A DNA stretch of 16,071 nt, from the NCBI GenBank assembly GCA_031267345.1, contig JAIRZG010000246.1, forward strand, positions 1 to 16,071, written 5' to 3'. Below the pieces are notes generated by a model that was given only the letters and a program-made list of their open reading frames with translations, had not been told where the DNA came from and ran no database searches. Positions within the stretch are counted from its first letter, which is position 1; each line of letters opens with the position of its first letter. The position numbers and the translations under genes are program-made. The stretch comes from Zoogloeaceae bacterium (lineage in GTDB: Bacteria > Pseudomonadota > Gammaproteobacteria > Burkholderiales > Rhodocyclaceae). This document shows, one piece after another, positions 7,181 to 14,318 of this stretch.

Positions 7181-8176
7181 TCAGACGACCCGCGCTTCGG
7201 TGAGCAGCAGCGCGTCGGTGCGGCGGACGGGAATTCCGTCAAAGGTGATGACCTTCTTGCCGGCCACTTCGTCCATCGTCAGCGTCGATTCAGCTACCTT
7301 GTTGGCGATCTGCCGGCGGAGGAAACTGCGCAGACGGCGCGGCATGTAGAACGCGAAGCGCGCGCCGGAGAGGTTCGGCGGCAGTTCCAGCGCCTGGGTC
7401 ATCAGGTCGATGATGTCCGCGCCGGCACTCGCGTTTTTGGTGAGGCTGGGGATGTCGATGTTGGGGATGCGCACGCCGAAACGCCAGTCACGCAGCGTGA
7501 AGCCGATGTCCCACTTGTAATGCGTGCGGTAGCCCTGGTAGCGACCACCGCTCGCGTCGAACAACGTATGCTCGCCGAGGTCGCGCTGTTTCAGGCCCGC
7601 CGCCGACCCCTTGGGATAGATCACGTGCATCGTCGTCGGAGACCAACCCAAGAGCCAGATCGACGCGTTGTCGCTGCTCGTGCCGCCAGCGTCGATGATG
7701 TTCTGGCCGTTCTCTGCGCTCAGGCTGTTATAGCGCGGCGCGAGGCCCATGAACTTTTCGGGTTCGATTGACGAGTCGCCGTAGAACAGCGACCGCGCCA
7801 TCGTCTGGTTGATCCCTTCGAGGAATGCGCGATCTTCCGACAGCCGCCATGCGGCGGAATTGCCGTTGAGATCGGCGAGCGCCTTGTCCACTTCGGCATA
7901 GGTTTCCAGCATCCCCATCGTGTCCTTGATCTGGACGGTTTGGGATTTTTCGGGTTGGACGCCGTAGTTCAGTTTGCGCCAGGTTCCAGTCGGCAGGCCG
8001 GAGCGGATCGTCGTCTTGTGTTCCGTGAAGCCATTGGCCTCCAGGACTGTCATATCGTCCAGGATTTCATTGCTCTCGTTCAAAATTTCGACGATCTGCG
8101 GATCGATATTGCCGTCGCCCGTCATGCGGCTGACGACATCAGCCAGCGTCGGGTTGAGGGTGTTCAAAGTAGGCAT
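7181..8176 (-). CDS. Major capsid protein, epsilon15 gp7 / BPP-1 Bbp17-like
   Basis: The 331-residue protein starts MPTLNTLNPTLADVVSRM and carries EANGFTEHKTTIRSGLPTGTWRKLNYGVQPEKSQTVQIKD, which is the typical start of the podovirus capsid family that includes epsilon15 gp7 and BPP-1 Bbp17. Length agrees with those proteins (about 330 residues). It would form the HK97-fold shell of the head. There is no long N-terminal delta domain, consistent with assembly on a separate scaffold, encoded 14 bases upstream. GGAG about nine bases before the ATG serves as ribosome site. Downstream is the cement protein, the same order as in BPP-1-like phages (portal, Bbp19-like, scaffold, capsid, cement). Confidence 0.9.
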   Translation of the reverse strand: MPTLNTLNPTLADVVSRMTGDGNIDPQIVEILNESNEILDDMTVLEANGFTEHKTTIRSGLPTGTWRKLNYGVQPEKSQTVQIKDTMGMLETYAEVDKALADLNGNSAAWRLSEDRAFLEGINQTMARSLFYGDSSIEPEKFMGLAPRYNSLSAENGQNIIDAGGTSSDNASIWLLGWSPTTMHVIYPKGSAAGLKQRDLGEHTLFDASGGRYQGYRTHYKWDIGFTLRDWRFGVRIPNIDIPSLTKNASAGADIIDLMTQALELPPNLSGARFAFYMPRRLRSFLRRQIANKVAESTLTMDEVAGKKVITFDGIPVRRTDALLLTEARVV

Positions 8177-8190
8177 CTTTCAAGTCTCCA

Positions 8191-8844
8191 TCAAGGGTTC
8201 ATTTCAGAGGCGGCGTAAAGCCGCCGTGCGTCTTTATCGACACCTTTCCCAACGCGGCCCGACACGAAACCATCCTCACCGATCGCCCGGCCCGCGCGCA
8301 CCATGAAGCGGATCACTTCGGGGTGGTTGCCCAAACCGGAATCGTCGAGCAAGATTTTGAATTTCTGCGAACCGAACGCATCGAGCGCTTTTTGCGCGAT
8401 TCCCAGGTTCTCGGCAAGTTGCTTTCCGCCGAATTCCTTGTCGGCCTTCGAGGTTTCCGCCCACTGGCTTTTAACCGCTTTGATTTGATCAGCCTGCCGC
8501 GCGGCCAAGGCCGGCGCCATCTTGTCGATGAGCGCCTGGGCTTTGTCCTGCGGCATGTCGAGTTCTTTAGCAACGGCAGAAAATTTCTCGATCGTTTCAG
8601 GATCGAACTCCTTGCCTTCCTGGGCCTGGAATTCGTACTTCTCCGGCGCGCCTTCGGGCTTCTTCTCCTGCTGCTGATTGCCGCCTTCGTCTTTTTCGCC
8701 CGCAGCTTGTCCACCGGCGCCCGGTGTGGCGGAGGCCTGCTGCTGCTGTCCTGCGCCTGCGGCTTGTTGGCCTGGGGCTTCCTGTACAGCAGACTCGGCA
8801 GCGCCATCGGCGCCCGCCGCCGTCATCAAGGTATCACCTTCCAT
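8191..8844 (-). CDS. Capsid scaffolding protein
   Basis: The 217-residue product has a low-complexity N-terminal third (Ala, Gly, Gln and Glu rich, with QQQQ at about residues 34-37), then KPEGAPEKYEF at about 62-72, and a helical domain covering PETIEKFSAVAKELDMPQDKAQALIDKMAPALAARQADQIKAVKSQW. This layout, and the later KEFGGKQLAENLGIAQKALDAFG...LGNHPEVIRF segment, is characteristic of scaffold proteins encoded just before the capsid gene in epsilon15/BPP-1-like phages. It would guide procapsid assembly and then leave the head. The ATG at 8844 is chosen because AGGAGG lies eight bases upstream; a later ATG at 8826 lacks so good a site. It overlaps the preceding gene by 11 bases. No protease motif is visible. 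Confidence 0.85.
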   Translation of the reverse strand: MEGDTLMTAAGADGAAESAVQEAPGQQAAGAGQQQQASATPGAGGQAAGEKDEGGNQQQEKKPEGAPEKYEFQAQEGKEFDPETIEKFSAVAKELDMPQDKAQALIDKMAPALAARQADQIKAVKSQWAETSKADKEFGGKQLAENLGIAQKALDAFGSQKFKILLDDSGLGNHPEVIRFMVRAGRAIGEDGFVSGRVGKGVDKDARRLYAASEMNP

Positions 8845-9151
8845 TTTTTGCTTCCTCCTGCATCAATCGATAAAATTCCGGGCAAACCGCATTGACCACG
8901 CTGAACACGTAATTCCCGTAGTCACGCCGGCCCTCGTTGAAAGCCATGATCAGCGGATCGGTAGCAAAGCTCGACCGTAGCACGCCTGCCCGCTCCAGCA
9001 GCCGCCAGACGACGCGTCGCCCGCGCTTGTCGCTCATCAGCCATTCCCAATCCGAAACCTCGCTCTCTGCCTCCAGATCGATACGCCGCTTGGCCTCTGC
9101 ATCTGCCTGACGTGAGGAAAAAATACTGGTCGGATCGTATTCATCATTCAT
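8834..9151 (-). CDS. Bbp19-like phage protein
   Basis: This 105-residue protein contains WEWLMSDKRGRRVVWRLLERAGVLRSSF and FNEGRRDYGNYV, which I recognise as the conserved core of the Bbp19-like family encoded between portal and scaffold in BPP-1-like podoviruses. It is mostly helical with many charged residues and no membrane segment. The molecular role is not known; position suggests a part in head assembly or a head-associated minor protein. The ATG has AAGGTG about five bases upstream. A 51-base gap precedes it, one of the few in this gene cluster, and that gap carries one copy of the 18-bp repeat (9180-9197). Its 3' end overlaps the scaffold start by 11 bases. Confidence 0.8.
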   Translation of the reverse strand: MNDEYDPTSIFSSRQADAEAKRRIDLEAESEVSDWEWLMSDKRGRRVVWRLLERAGVLRSSFATDPLIMAFNEGRRDYGNYVFSVVNAVCPEFYRLMQEEAKNGR

Positions 9152-9179
9152 GGCGCCACCTTATGCGATCGAACAATCC

Positions 9180-9197
9180 AATGTGTACCCCCTATTT
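9180..9197 (-). promoter_or_regulatory. 18-bp direct repeat, downstream copy (possible late regulatory site)
   Basis: The minus-strand sequence AAATAGGGGGTACACATT is identical over 18 bases to the copy at 12156-12173. It begins five bases after the portal stop codon and lies in the 51-base gap before the Bbp19-like gene. The other copy occupies the matching position after the large terminase stop. Such a match is very unlikely by chance in 16 kb. Promoter, operator, transcript-processing or recombination functions are all possible; nothing in the sequence decides between them. Confidence 0.7.
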
Positions 9198-9202
9198 CAC
9201 AG

Positions 9203-10909
9203 TCACAACCCGCTGAACTGCTGGGTCATATCCGTCAGCGCGTTCTGACGGCTCGTATCGACGCTGCCGAGCTTGGCGGCAACATCAGCCCCTTGCTGCA
9301 ACATCGCCGCTTGCTGCATTTGCTGTTGCGCTTCGGCACGCTGTTTGCGGATCAGCGCCACACGCTCGCCCGGGACGATGAGCTTGGGATTGACTCCCAG
9401 CATGTCCGCGTAAGAATCCGCCCAAAAATCAACGTCTATTTTGTCGAGTACATCCGGCTTCATTTGCGCGATCATTCCCAAGTTGACGACAAACCGATCG
9501 ACGCTGTTTGTTGCCACGGCTTTCTGGGCTTGTGCCAACATCGATATAAATTCGACATTGAGCCGAGTCATGCCCTGCAACTCTTCTGGAGGTGGCGGCA
9601 CGATTCCAACTTCGATCATCCTGCCAAAAGTCCGCTCTATCAGCGGATCTAGGATTTCGTTGTGCAGGCGCTCCAGTACCGGCCCGATCATCAGCATCTT
9701 TTCTTCGTGGCGTTCCGCGACTTCGGTGGCCGTCAGCCCCTTCATGTCCGCGTTGGATAACATCAAAAAAACATCCGCAAACATGGCCCGGTCGATCCGA
9801 TGGCGCACATCCTGGATGTCATTCGTCATCTGCGAAAGATCGATCCGTATCTCGTTGATCGGGCGGATTCCGGATTGAGAGGCGGAGTCGGCAAACGTGA
9901 TGCCTCCGGGATTCGTGTTGACCATCAGGTTTTTCAGAGATGTCGGTGCTTGCAATGCTGGATTGATCATCTTCTCCATTGCAATACTTTTGAGCAGCTG
10001 CTGCACCTGCAATTGCTTTTCGTCTCCTATCGCGCGCATCGCAGGCGATGTCCCATAGATGTCACCTCCGCTGACCGTCCAGCGCGGGCAGAGTCCCGGG
10101 AATTCCCGGAACCCGGATTCCCGGAGAAACTTGTCTTCGTCCGATCCCGCCTCGAGATAGACGGATGTCCAGCTTCTTTTCAGCGGATCGTGATCGTCGC
10201 TTTTACGGGGAGAGATGAGTTGATACACCGTGATCCAGTCATCCATCCGGAAATTGTCGTAAAGGTTGCGCACCGTCCGGCTCACCGCGGAAAGGCCAAA
10301 ATGCCTCACCATTTGATTGACCGTCATCTGGAATTCACGGCTAAGGGTGTCCACGTAACCCTTGTCGTCGGTCGAGATGCAGTATTCGCCGCAGACGATC
10401 GGGTAGCAGTGGATCACATTATCGAAGTCTTCCAGCACCAGGGATGCCGCCGTCCCGAACGCGCCCAACTCTTCATAGATCGTGTGCAGCGCCCGGTAGG
10501 TGTTGGACTTTGCAAAGATCATCTGCATGATCGTCGTCACCTTGGAAAGCCAGGTCTTCACCGCGTCCGACTCATCCAATTCTGGATCGGAGGTCGTCAG
10601 CCGGAACCAGGGCCGCGACGGACTCGTCATGCCCGCCATCAACCCGGCGGAGAGCGTGTCGAGCGCTCGGATTCCAGTGTTGTCCAGGATTTTCTTGTGG
10701 CGCTTGTCTCCCCGATTGCGATCATCGACAAAAAATCGCGCGCCGCGCGGCAGGAAGTATTCCGAAATCTCTTTCCAGTGATCATCCCAGCTCGAGCGCT
10801 CGTCTTTCAGCGCGGACAATCGCCGCAAAACACGGGTGTGTTTTTTCAGGGAATGCCATTGCTGCATGGCGCTGGAGCGTGTCGATCCTTCAGCCATTGT
10901 CGTCGTCAC
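9203..10909 (-). CDS. Portal protein (head-tail connector)
   Basis: The 568-residue protein is a podovirus portal of the head-tail connector family. Hallmarks are SSWDDHWKEISEYFLPRGARFF (residues about 39-60), DNTGIRALDTLSAGLMAGMTSPSRPWF (about 76-102) and the central YGTSPAMRAIGDEKQLQVQQLLKSIAMEKMINP segment, followed by the MKGLTATEVAERHEEK helix region. It would form the dodecameric ring through which DNA is packaged and ejected. The C-terminus is Gln/Ala-rich (about 530-552). Length agrees with epsilon15-type portals (about 550-570). The start is a GTG at 10909 overlapping the preceding TGA (GTGA); the ATG at 10897, four codons later, is an alternative. Downstream of its stop is one copy of the 18-bp repeat. 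Confidence 0.93.
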   Translation of the reverse strand: MTTTMAEGSTRSSAMQQWHSLKKHTRVLRRLSALKDERSSWDDHWKEISEYFLPRGARFFVDDRNRGDKRHKKILDNTGIRALDTLSAGLMAGMTSPSRPWFRLTTSDPELDESDAVKTWLSKVTTIMQMIFAKSNTYRALHTIYEELGAFGTAASLVLEDFDNVIHCYPIVCGEYCISTDDKGYVDTLSREFQMTVNQMVRHFGLSAVSRTVRNLYDNFRMDDWITVYQLISPRKSDDHDPLKRSWTSVYLEAGSDEDKFLRESGFREFPGLCPRWTVSGGDIYGTSPAMRAIGDEKQLQVQQLLKSIAMEKMINPALQAPTSLKNLMVNTNPGGITFADSASQSGIRPINEIRIDLSQMTNDIQDVRHRIDRAMFADVFLMLSNADMKGLTATEVAERHEEKMLMIGPVLERLHNEILDPLIERTFGRMIEVGIVPPPPEELQGMTRLNVEFISMLAQAQKAVATNSVDRFVVNLGMIAQMKPDVLDKIDVDFWADSYADMLGVNPKLIVPGERVALIRKQRAEAQQQMQQAAMLQQGADVAAKLGSVDTSRQNALTDMTQQFSGL

Positions 10910-11214
10910 GATCCCAGCAAGGTATTCTTGCCCAGCGACAGCAAATTCTGATCCACGCCCTGCGGGCCAGTCAGCATCGTCGACGATCCCCCGGACTGCG
11001 AGGCAGACAGCGCGGCGTTCGCGTTGGCCGGATTCCGGTTGGCGCGGTTATTTGCTTCTTCCGCCGCCTTCGCCTGCTGTTGCGCCTGCGACATTTGCGC
11101 CTGTTGCGCGGCTTGCGCCTGCTTTTGTGCCTTGTCCTGTGCCTTGGCATTCTTGTCCGAACTGTATACGGTGGCGGCGGCGCCTATCACCGCTGCTACA
11201 ATCGCTCCGCTCAT
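10906..11214 (-). CDS. Small Ala/Gln-rich phage protein, function unknown
   Basis: This 102-residue protein has a hydrophobic start (MSGAIVAAVIGAAATVYSS, residues 1-19), a long Ala/Gln/Lys helical stretch (about 20-60) and a C-terminal ending with STMLTGPQGV...GKNTLLGS. That last segment is a recurrent feature of small proteins encoded next to portal genes in many phages. The ATG at 11214 is preferred over more upstream starts because AGGAG lies six bases before it and it follows the cupin-like gene stop by one base. Its TGA overlaps the portal GTG. The hydrophobic N-terminus could be a membrane segment or signal-like sequence, or simply a packed helix in the virion. Function is unknown. Confidence 0.78.
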   Translation of the reverse strand: MSGAIVAAVIGAAATVYSSDKNAKAQDKAQKQAQAAQQAQMSQAQQQAKAAEEANNRANRNPANANAALSASQSGGSSTMLTGPQGVDQNLLSLGKNTLLGS

Positions 11215-11215
11215 C

Positions 11216-11674
11216 TCATTCTCCTGTGATAGTAACTTCGTTGATTCCTGACCGTGAAAGCAACCGCTCATACTCGTCGGTGAATTCCGCTTCCGCTTCC
11301 TCTACCGTCCTTGCATCGGTCGGGAAAATCATCGTCAATTCGGTGTCGGCGTGCGCCAGGAACACCTGTTTCCGGCCTGCGCTCGCCGGAATGACGTGAT
11401 AGCCCCGCAATGTTTTTGCGCCATCATCGGTGAGCATCGTGGCATGGCCGGAGAAAACCAGGAGCGTTGCGCGCCGTATCAGCGCACCGGTGAGTACCAC
11501 GCCCGCCGGAATCGTAATCGTCCGCGCGTACAGCCCTGCGTGGAACACGTGCCGCGTGACGATGTCTGCCTGCGGAAGTTGTGAAAGCAAATCCTCGAAC
11601 GCGCGAATGCCATCAAGAGTTTCCGGCAGCGTAGGCCCGATGCGCGGAGAGGCTACAGAGGGTAATGCGCTCAT
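11216..11674 (-). CDS. Cupin-like phage protein
   Basis: The 152-residue protein has a predicted beta-rich middle (HVFHAGLYARTITIPAGVVLTGALI, ATLLVFSGHATMLTDDG, KTLRGYHVIPASAGRKQVFLAHADTELTMIFPT, residues about 42-119). Its order of strands and Gly-containing turns resembles a single cupin barrel. The classical metal-binding His/Glu motif is not clearly present, so it may be structural or bind a ligand without being an enzyme. The C-terminal 30 residues are acidic and helical. The ATG at 11674 overlaps the acetyltransferase stop (ATGA) and has AGGGG five bases upstream. Related-looking proteins occur in terminase-portal regions of other proteobacterial phages. Role in infection is unknown; co-translation with a GNAT enzyme suggests linked function. 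Confidence 0.72.
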   Translation of the reverse strand: MSALPSVASPRIGPTLPETLDGIRAFEDLLSQLPQADIVTRHVFHAGLYARTITIPAGVVLTGALIRRATLLVFSGHATMLTDDGAKTLRGYHVIPASAGRKQVFLAHADTELTMIFPTDARTVEEAEAEFTDEYERLLSRSGINEVTITGE

Positions 11675-12126
11675 GCCAGCCCCTTGCAAAACACCCGATT
11701 CGTTTCGCGGAACGATGTCGATTGGGTTAGGATTTTTTCCAGCGAACTTCCCACGGGCGCACAGACCAGGAAGGCTTGCGCCCCGGCGTCACGTGCCGCC
11801 TGCTCCGCCTGACGCAAAAGCATGAGCCCCGCGCCGGTGGAACGCTGGCCCTTGGCGACGAACAGGGATTCCATCGTTGCCAGCAGAATGCCGTAGTGCA
11901 GATTGGGCGACACCAGCAGCACCGCGAAGCCGATTATCGTGTCATCTCTGAACGCCCCGAACACCCGCAACGCGCCGAACGTATTCATGTCATCGTACAG
12001 ATCGCGGTCGGGAGCTGGTCGCGGCAGGCCCGCGAGGGCGCACTCATCGGCATACGCGTCGATCAGCGCCTCGACGCCGGCCTGTGCCCAAAATTCATTG
12101 GGACTCAATTTGTGGATTTCGATCAT
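11671..12126 (-). CDS. GNAT-family N-acetyltransferase
   Basis: This 151-residue protein has the GNAT layout: beta strands RVFGAFRDDTIIGFAVLLVSPNLHYG (about 54-79), the acetyl-CoA-binding motif A region ESLFVAKGQRSTGAGLMLLRQAEQAARDAG (about 86-115, with Q/R-x-x-G-x-G as QRSTGAG), a strand AQAFLVCAP and the C-terminal SFRETNRVFCKGL typical of phage members. It should transfer an acetyl group from acetyl-CoA to an amine; the substrate cannot be deduced. The ATG at 12126 is assumed; its ribosome site is weak, and a TTG at 12156 in the same frame, overlapping the 18-bp repeat and preceded by its run of G, is a less likely alternative. It is the first gene after the terminase and is coupled to the cupin-like gene. 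Confidence 0.85.
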   Translation of the reverse strand: MIEIHKLSPNEFWAQAGVEALIDAYADECALAGLPRPAPDRDLYDDMNTFGALRVFGAFRDDTIIGFAVLLVSPNLHYGILLATMESLFVAKGQRSTGAGLMLLRQAEQAARDAGAQAFLVCAPVGSSLEKILTQSTSFRETNRVFCKGLA

Positions 12127-12155
12127 GCGCGCCAAGATAAACGCGCGTGCCGCCA

Positions 12156-12173
12156 AATGTGTACCCCCTATTT
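12156..12173 (-). promoter_or_regulatory. 18-bp direct repeat, upstream copy (possible late regulatory site)
   Basis: Minus-strand AAATAGGGGGTACACATT, identical to 9180-9197 and in the same orientation. It starts six bases after the large terminase stop, within the 53-base gap before the acetyltransferase gene. Together the two copies frame the acetyltransferase-cupin-small protein-portal block exactly. The flanking sequence differs between copies, so the conserved unit is close to 18 bases. Confidence 0.7.
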
Positions 12174-12179
12174 TTGGAA

Positions 12180-13628
12180 TCAGCGAAGCAGATGGAACGG
12201 ATCGTATTCGGGGGGCCGCTGCTGGCGCAACGCATCGTTCTTCGACACTGGATATGCGAAGGACAGCGCCAGCGCATCCGCCCGGTTCGGCGACGGGACG
12301 CCGCGTGCCTTCATGTCCTTCTTGGATTCGAGTTGGATTTTCCCGTCCACGCGCGGCACGATCTCCGGCGCCTGCAACTCGTCCCTCAGCTGAGGATCAT
12401 CGGGGATGGCCCCTCCCGCCTTCAGCCAGTCGCGCATCATCTTCCACATCTCGGCGCGTTTGTTGAGACACCCCATGTCCGCCGACTCACTTGCAAACCA
12501 CACCAGCGTCCAGGAGCGGCCCATGCCCTGCCCGGCAGAATAGATGCCCGTGCCAAAACCCGCGTCGATGAACACCGCGTCCGCCTGTTGATCTGTCTCG
12601 ATCTGCGCGATGATCGACGCCGCCGTGAGATCGTTGTCGTTTTTCGTCATCGTGCGCAGGATCGAAAACACCAGCCCCTGCCGCAGCCCGATGACGAATT
12701 CATCGTCGCCTTCCCACGCCGGATCGACCGTCAGGATTTTCGGCGCGAAACCGTACTGCGCAATGTTCAGCACCTTCCCGTATGCCGCCGTCACGTCGGT
12801 TTCAGAGATGAACTGCCGCGCCGACATCGCCGGGAACATCCCGCGTACCCGAACTTTGAAGAAGTCGGACTCCTCGCCGTAGTCTTGCCCCCACTTTGCG
12901 ATCTGGTCTTTGTTCGTCCCCTCTACCGTGCGGCTGTCGATCTGCCGCGTCTGCCAGCGATGCCGGAAGCGCCGGAAGCACTCCCGGAATCTGCCGGTGT
13001 TGCGCGTCGGATTTCCGAAAGCCAGCCAGAGGATTTCGGTTTCCTCGTCGGTCATCGCGCCTTCCGCGACTTCCCAAACCCTGTCCGAGATCGCTGACGC
13101 CTCGTCGAACACCAGCACAATGCGCCGGCCCTTGTTGTGCAGCCCGGCGAAGGCTTCGGTGTTGTGCTCCGACCACGGCACCAGATCGGCGCGCCAGTTC
13201 TTGGCGTGATCCTTGTCGCGCGAGGCAATGCTCGTCGCTTGCGCATCGAACCACGACGACGTGATCGACAGCCGTGACCACTTGCCCACCTCCGGCGACG
13301 TCTTGGTGCGCAGCTGCGTATCCGTGTTTGCCGTGATCATCACCTTGCAATCGGCGCGCGTGGAGAGCGCCCAATTTACCACCATGCCGATCAGCGCGGA
13401 TTTTCCGATTCCGTGCCCCGATGCGCGGGCAATCATCAAGGGCTGATAGCGGGTTTCCGGGTTTTGCAGGTGTGCGCCGATGTCGGACAGGAGTTCAGAC
13501 TGCCAAGCGCGCGGCCCGGCGTAATCGGCCAGTTCGCCGTGACCCCAATCGTAAGCCTGTATCACCCAGCACTTGGGATCGAGCGAGCACGCCGCAGCCA
13601 AATCGACGACAGCTTGAGCCTCATCCAT
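12180..13628 (-). CDS. terL: Terminase large subunit (ATPase and nuclease)
   Basis: The 482-residue protein is the DNA-packaging motor. The ATPase half has a Walker A motif SGHGIGKS (residues about 70-77), a Walker B motif IVLVFDEA (about 170-177, catalytic D/E pair 175-176) and a coupling motif LAFGNPT (about 203-209). The nuclease half shows the acidic residues of the RNase H fold: TVDPAW (D302), VFIDAG (D355) and NRADAL (D451). Length is usual for this family. The ATG at 13628 is preferred; it overlaps the TerS end by 8 bases. An ATG at 13667 in frame would add 13 residues and overlap TerS by 47 bases. It acts with TerS and the portal at the head vertex. The nuclease type does not by itself reveal whether packaging is cos or headful. 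Confidence 0.95.
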   Translation of the reverse strand: MDEAQAVVDLAAACSLDPKCWVIQAYDWGHGELADYAGPRAWQSELLSDIGAHLQNPETRYQPLMIARASGHGIGKSALIGMVVNWALSTRADCKVMITANTDTQLRTKTSPEVGKWSRLSITSSWFDAQATSIASRDKDHAKNWRADLVPWSEHNTEAFAGLHNKGRRIVLVFDEASAISDRVWEVAEGAMTDEETEILWLAFGNPTRNTGRFRECFRRFRHRWQTRQIDSRTVEGTNKDQIAKWGQDYGEESDFFKVRVRGMFPAMSARQFISETDVTAAYGKVLNIAQYGFAPKILTVDPAWEGDDEFVIGLRQGLVFSILRTMTKNDNDLTAASIIAQIETDQQADAVFIDAGFGTGIYSAGQGMGRSWTLVWFASESADMGCLNKRAEMWKMMRDWLKAGGAIPDDPQLRDELQAPEIVPRVDGKIQLESKKDMKARGVPSPNRADALALSFAYPVSKNDALRQQRPPEYDPFHLLR

Positions 13629-14124
13629 GCCGCTGCATCGCCCGATCGAGGCGTTCCGCAAGCCCATCGGTGATATTCACAGACAACTTGTCTGTGAACA
13701 TCCCCAGGTGGCGCATACACATCCCCAGCGCCTGCACCTTGTCGGCCAGCTTGATTTTCTTCAACTCGCCGACGCCAACTTTATCGTTGCCGATGGCGAT
13801 GGTATCCACGCCCATAATCGCCGCTGCCGTGTCATCGTCCAGTTCCCTCAAGGCTTTCAGGTTGCCGTCCTCGCTGAACAGCTTGCGCGGATCGAAGAAG
13901 GCCACGCGCGCCAGTTCCTTCAACACCCGATCCTGATCGACCTGGGTGCGCTCTGAACGCGCCTTTATGGATTCAGCAATGGCTCTCTGAACAATAACAT
14001 TTAATAGCAGCCTGGCTCCCTGCTCTTGCGCCGTCTTCGCCGAATACCCCGCCCGGATAGCCGCCTGCGTCGCATTCAGGTCGATGAGGTATTCCTCGGA
14101 GAATCGCTGTTGTTTCGGTGTCAT
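13621..14124 (-). CDS. terS: Terminase small subunit
   Basis: The 167-residue protein begins MTPKQQRFSEEYLIDLNATQAAIRAGYSAKTAQEQGARLL, the signature of the Terminase_2 small-subunit family: the helix-turn-helix at about residues 16-42 binds the packaging site on phage DNA. The middle (RVLKELARVAFFDPRKLF, KKIKLADKVQALGMCMRHLGMF) matches the conserved oligomerisation region; the tail after about residue 140 should contact TerL. Length is usual. The ATG at 14124 overlaps the TGA of the small HTH gene (ATGA). It lies immediately upstream of TerL, as is standard. Confidence 0.95.
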   Translation of the reverse strand: MTPKQQRFSEEYLIDLNATQAAIRAGYSAKTAQEQGARLLLNVIVQRAIAESIKARSERTQVDQDRVLKELARVAFFDPRKLFSEDGNLKALRELDDDTAAAIMGVDTIAIGNDKVGVGELKKIKLADKVQALGMCMRHLGMFTDKLSVNITDGLAERLDRAMQRHG

Positions 14125-14312
14125 GATTTGATGTGTATCCCGGAACGTCTATCGAATCTGCATATTGCACGAACGGTAAAGTACGGCACATGAAGCGCTT
14201 TTGAAATCTTGATGAAAGCCCAGCCCTTATCGCGCAGCAAACGAATACGCTCCACCTCCTCGTCAGAATACTTCGCGTTGGCGTTTTCTTGACCGAGTTT
14301 AGCTCCACGCAT
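14121..14312 (-). CDS. Small helix-turn-helix DNA-binding protein
   Basis: The 63-residue product (MRGAKLGQENANAKYSDEEVERIRLLRDKGWAFIKISKALHVPYFTVRAICRF) has one clear helix-turn-helix at about residues 18-52, resembling the short HTH found in resolvase-like and HNH-nuclease-linked phage proteins. There is no room for a nuclease or ligand domain. It starts six bases after the stop of the DUF6475-type gene and ends in an ATGA overlap with TerS, so it is coupled to packaging. It could be a transcription regulator at the replication-to-late switch or an accessory packaging protein. A degenerate match to the 18-bp repeat (14131-14141) falls in its last codons. Confidence 0.72.
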   Translation of the reverse strand: MRGAKLGQENANAKYSDEEVERIRLLRDKGWAFIKISKALHVPYFTVRAICRFDRRSGIHIKS

Positions 14313-14318
14313 GAATTT

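Noticed and set aside
9203..9400. Diversity-generating retroelement as in BPP-1
   Set aside because: BPP-1 relatives may carry one, but no reverse transcriptase, template repeat or variable tail protein is seen in this window; it would lie beyond the left edge if present.
9800..10951. Plus-strand open frame of 383 codons
   Set aside because: Entirely opposite the portal gene, which is unambiguous; product has mirror-frame composition.
9180..12173. Insertion sequence or transposon bounded by the 18-bp repeats
   Set aside because: Repeats are direct, too short for typical inverted ends, and the block holds the essential portal gene and no transposase.
12147..13097. Plus-strand open frame of 316 codons
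   Set aside because: Lies opposite the large terminase with all its motifs intact; Arg/His-rich mirror sequence.
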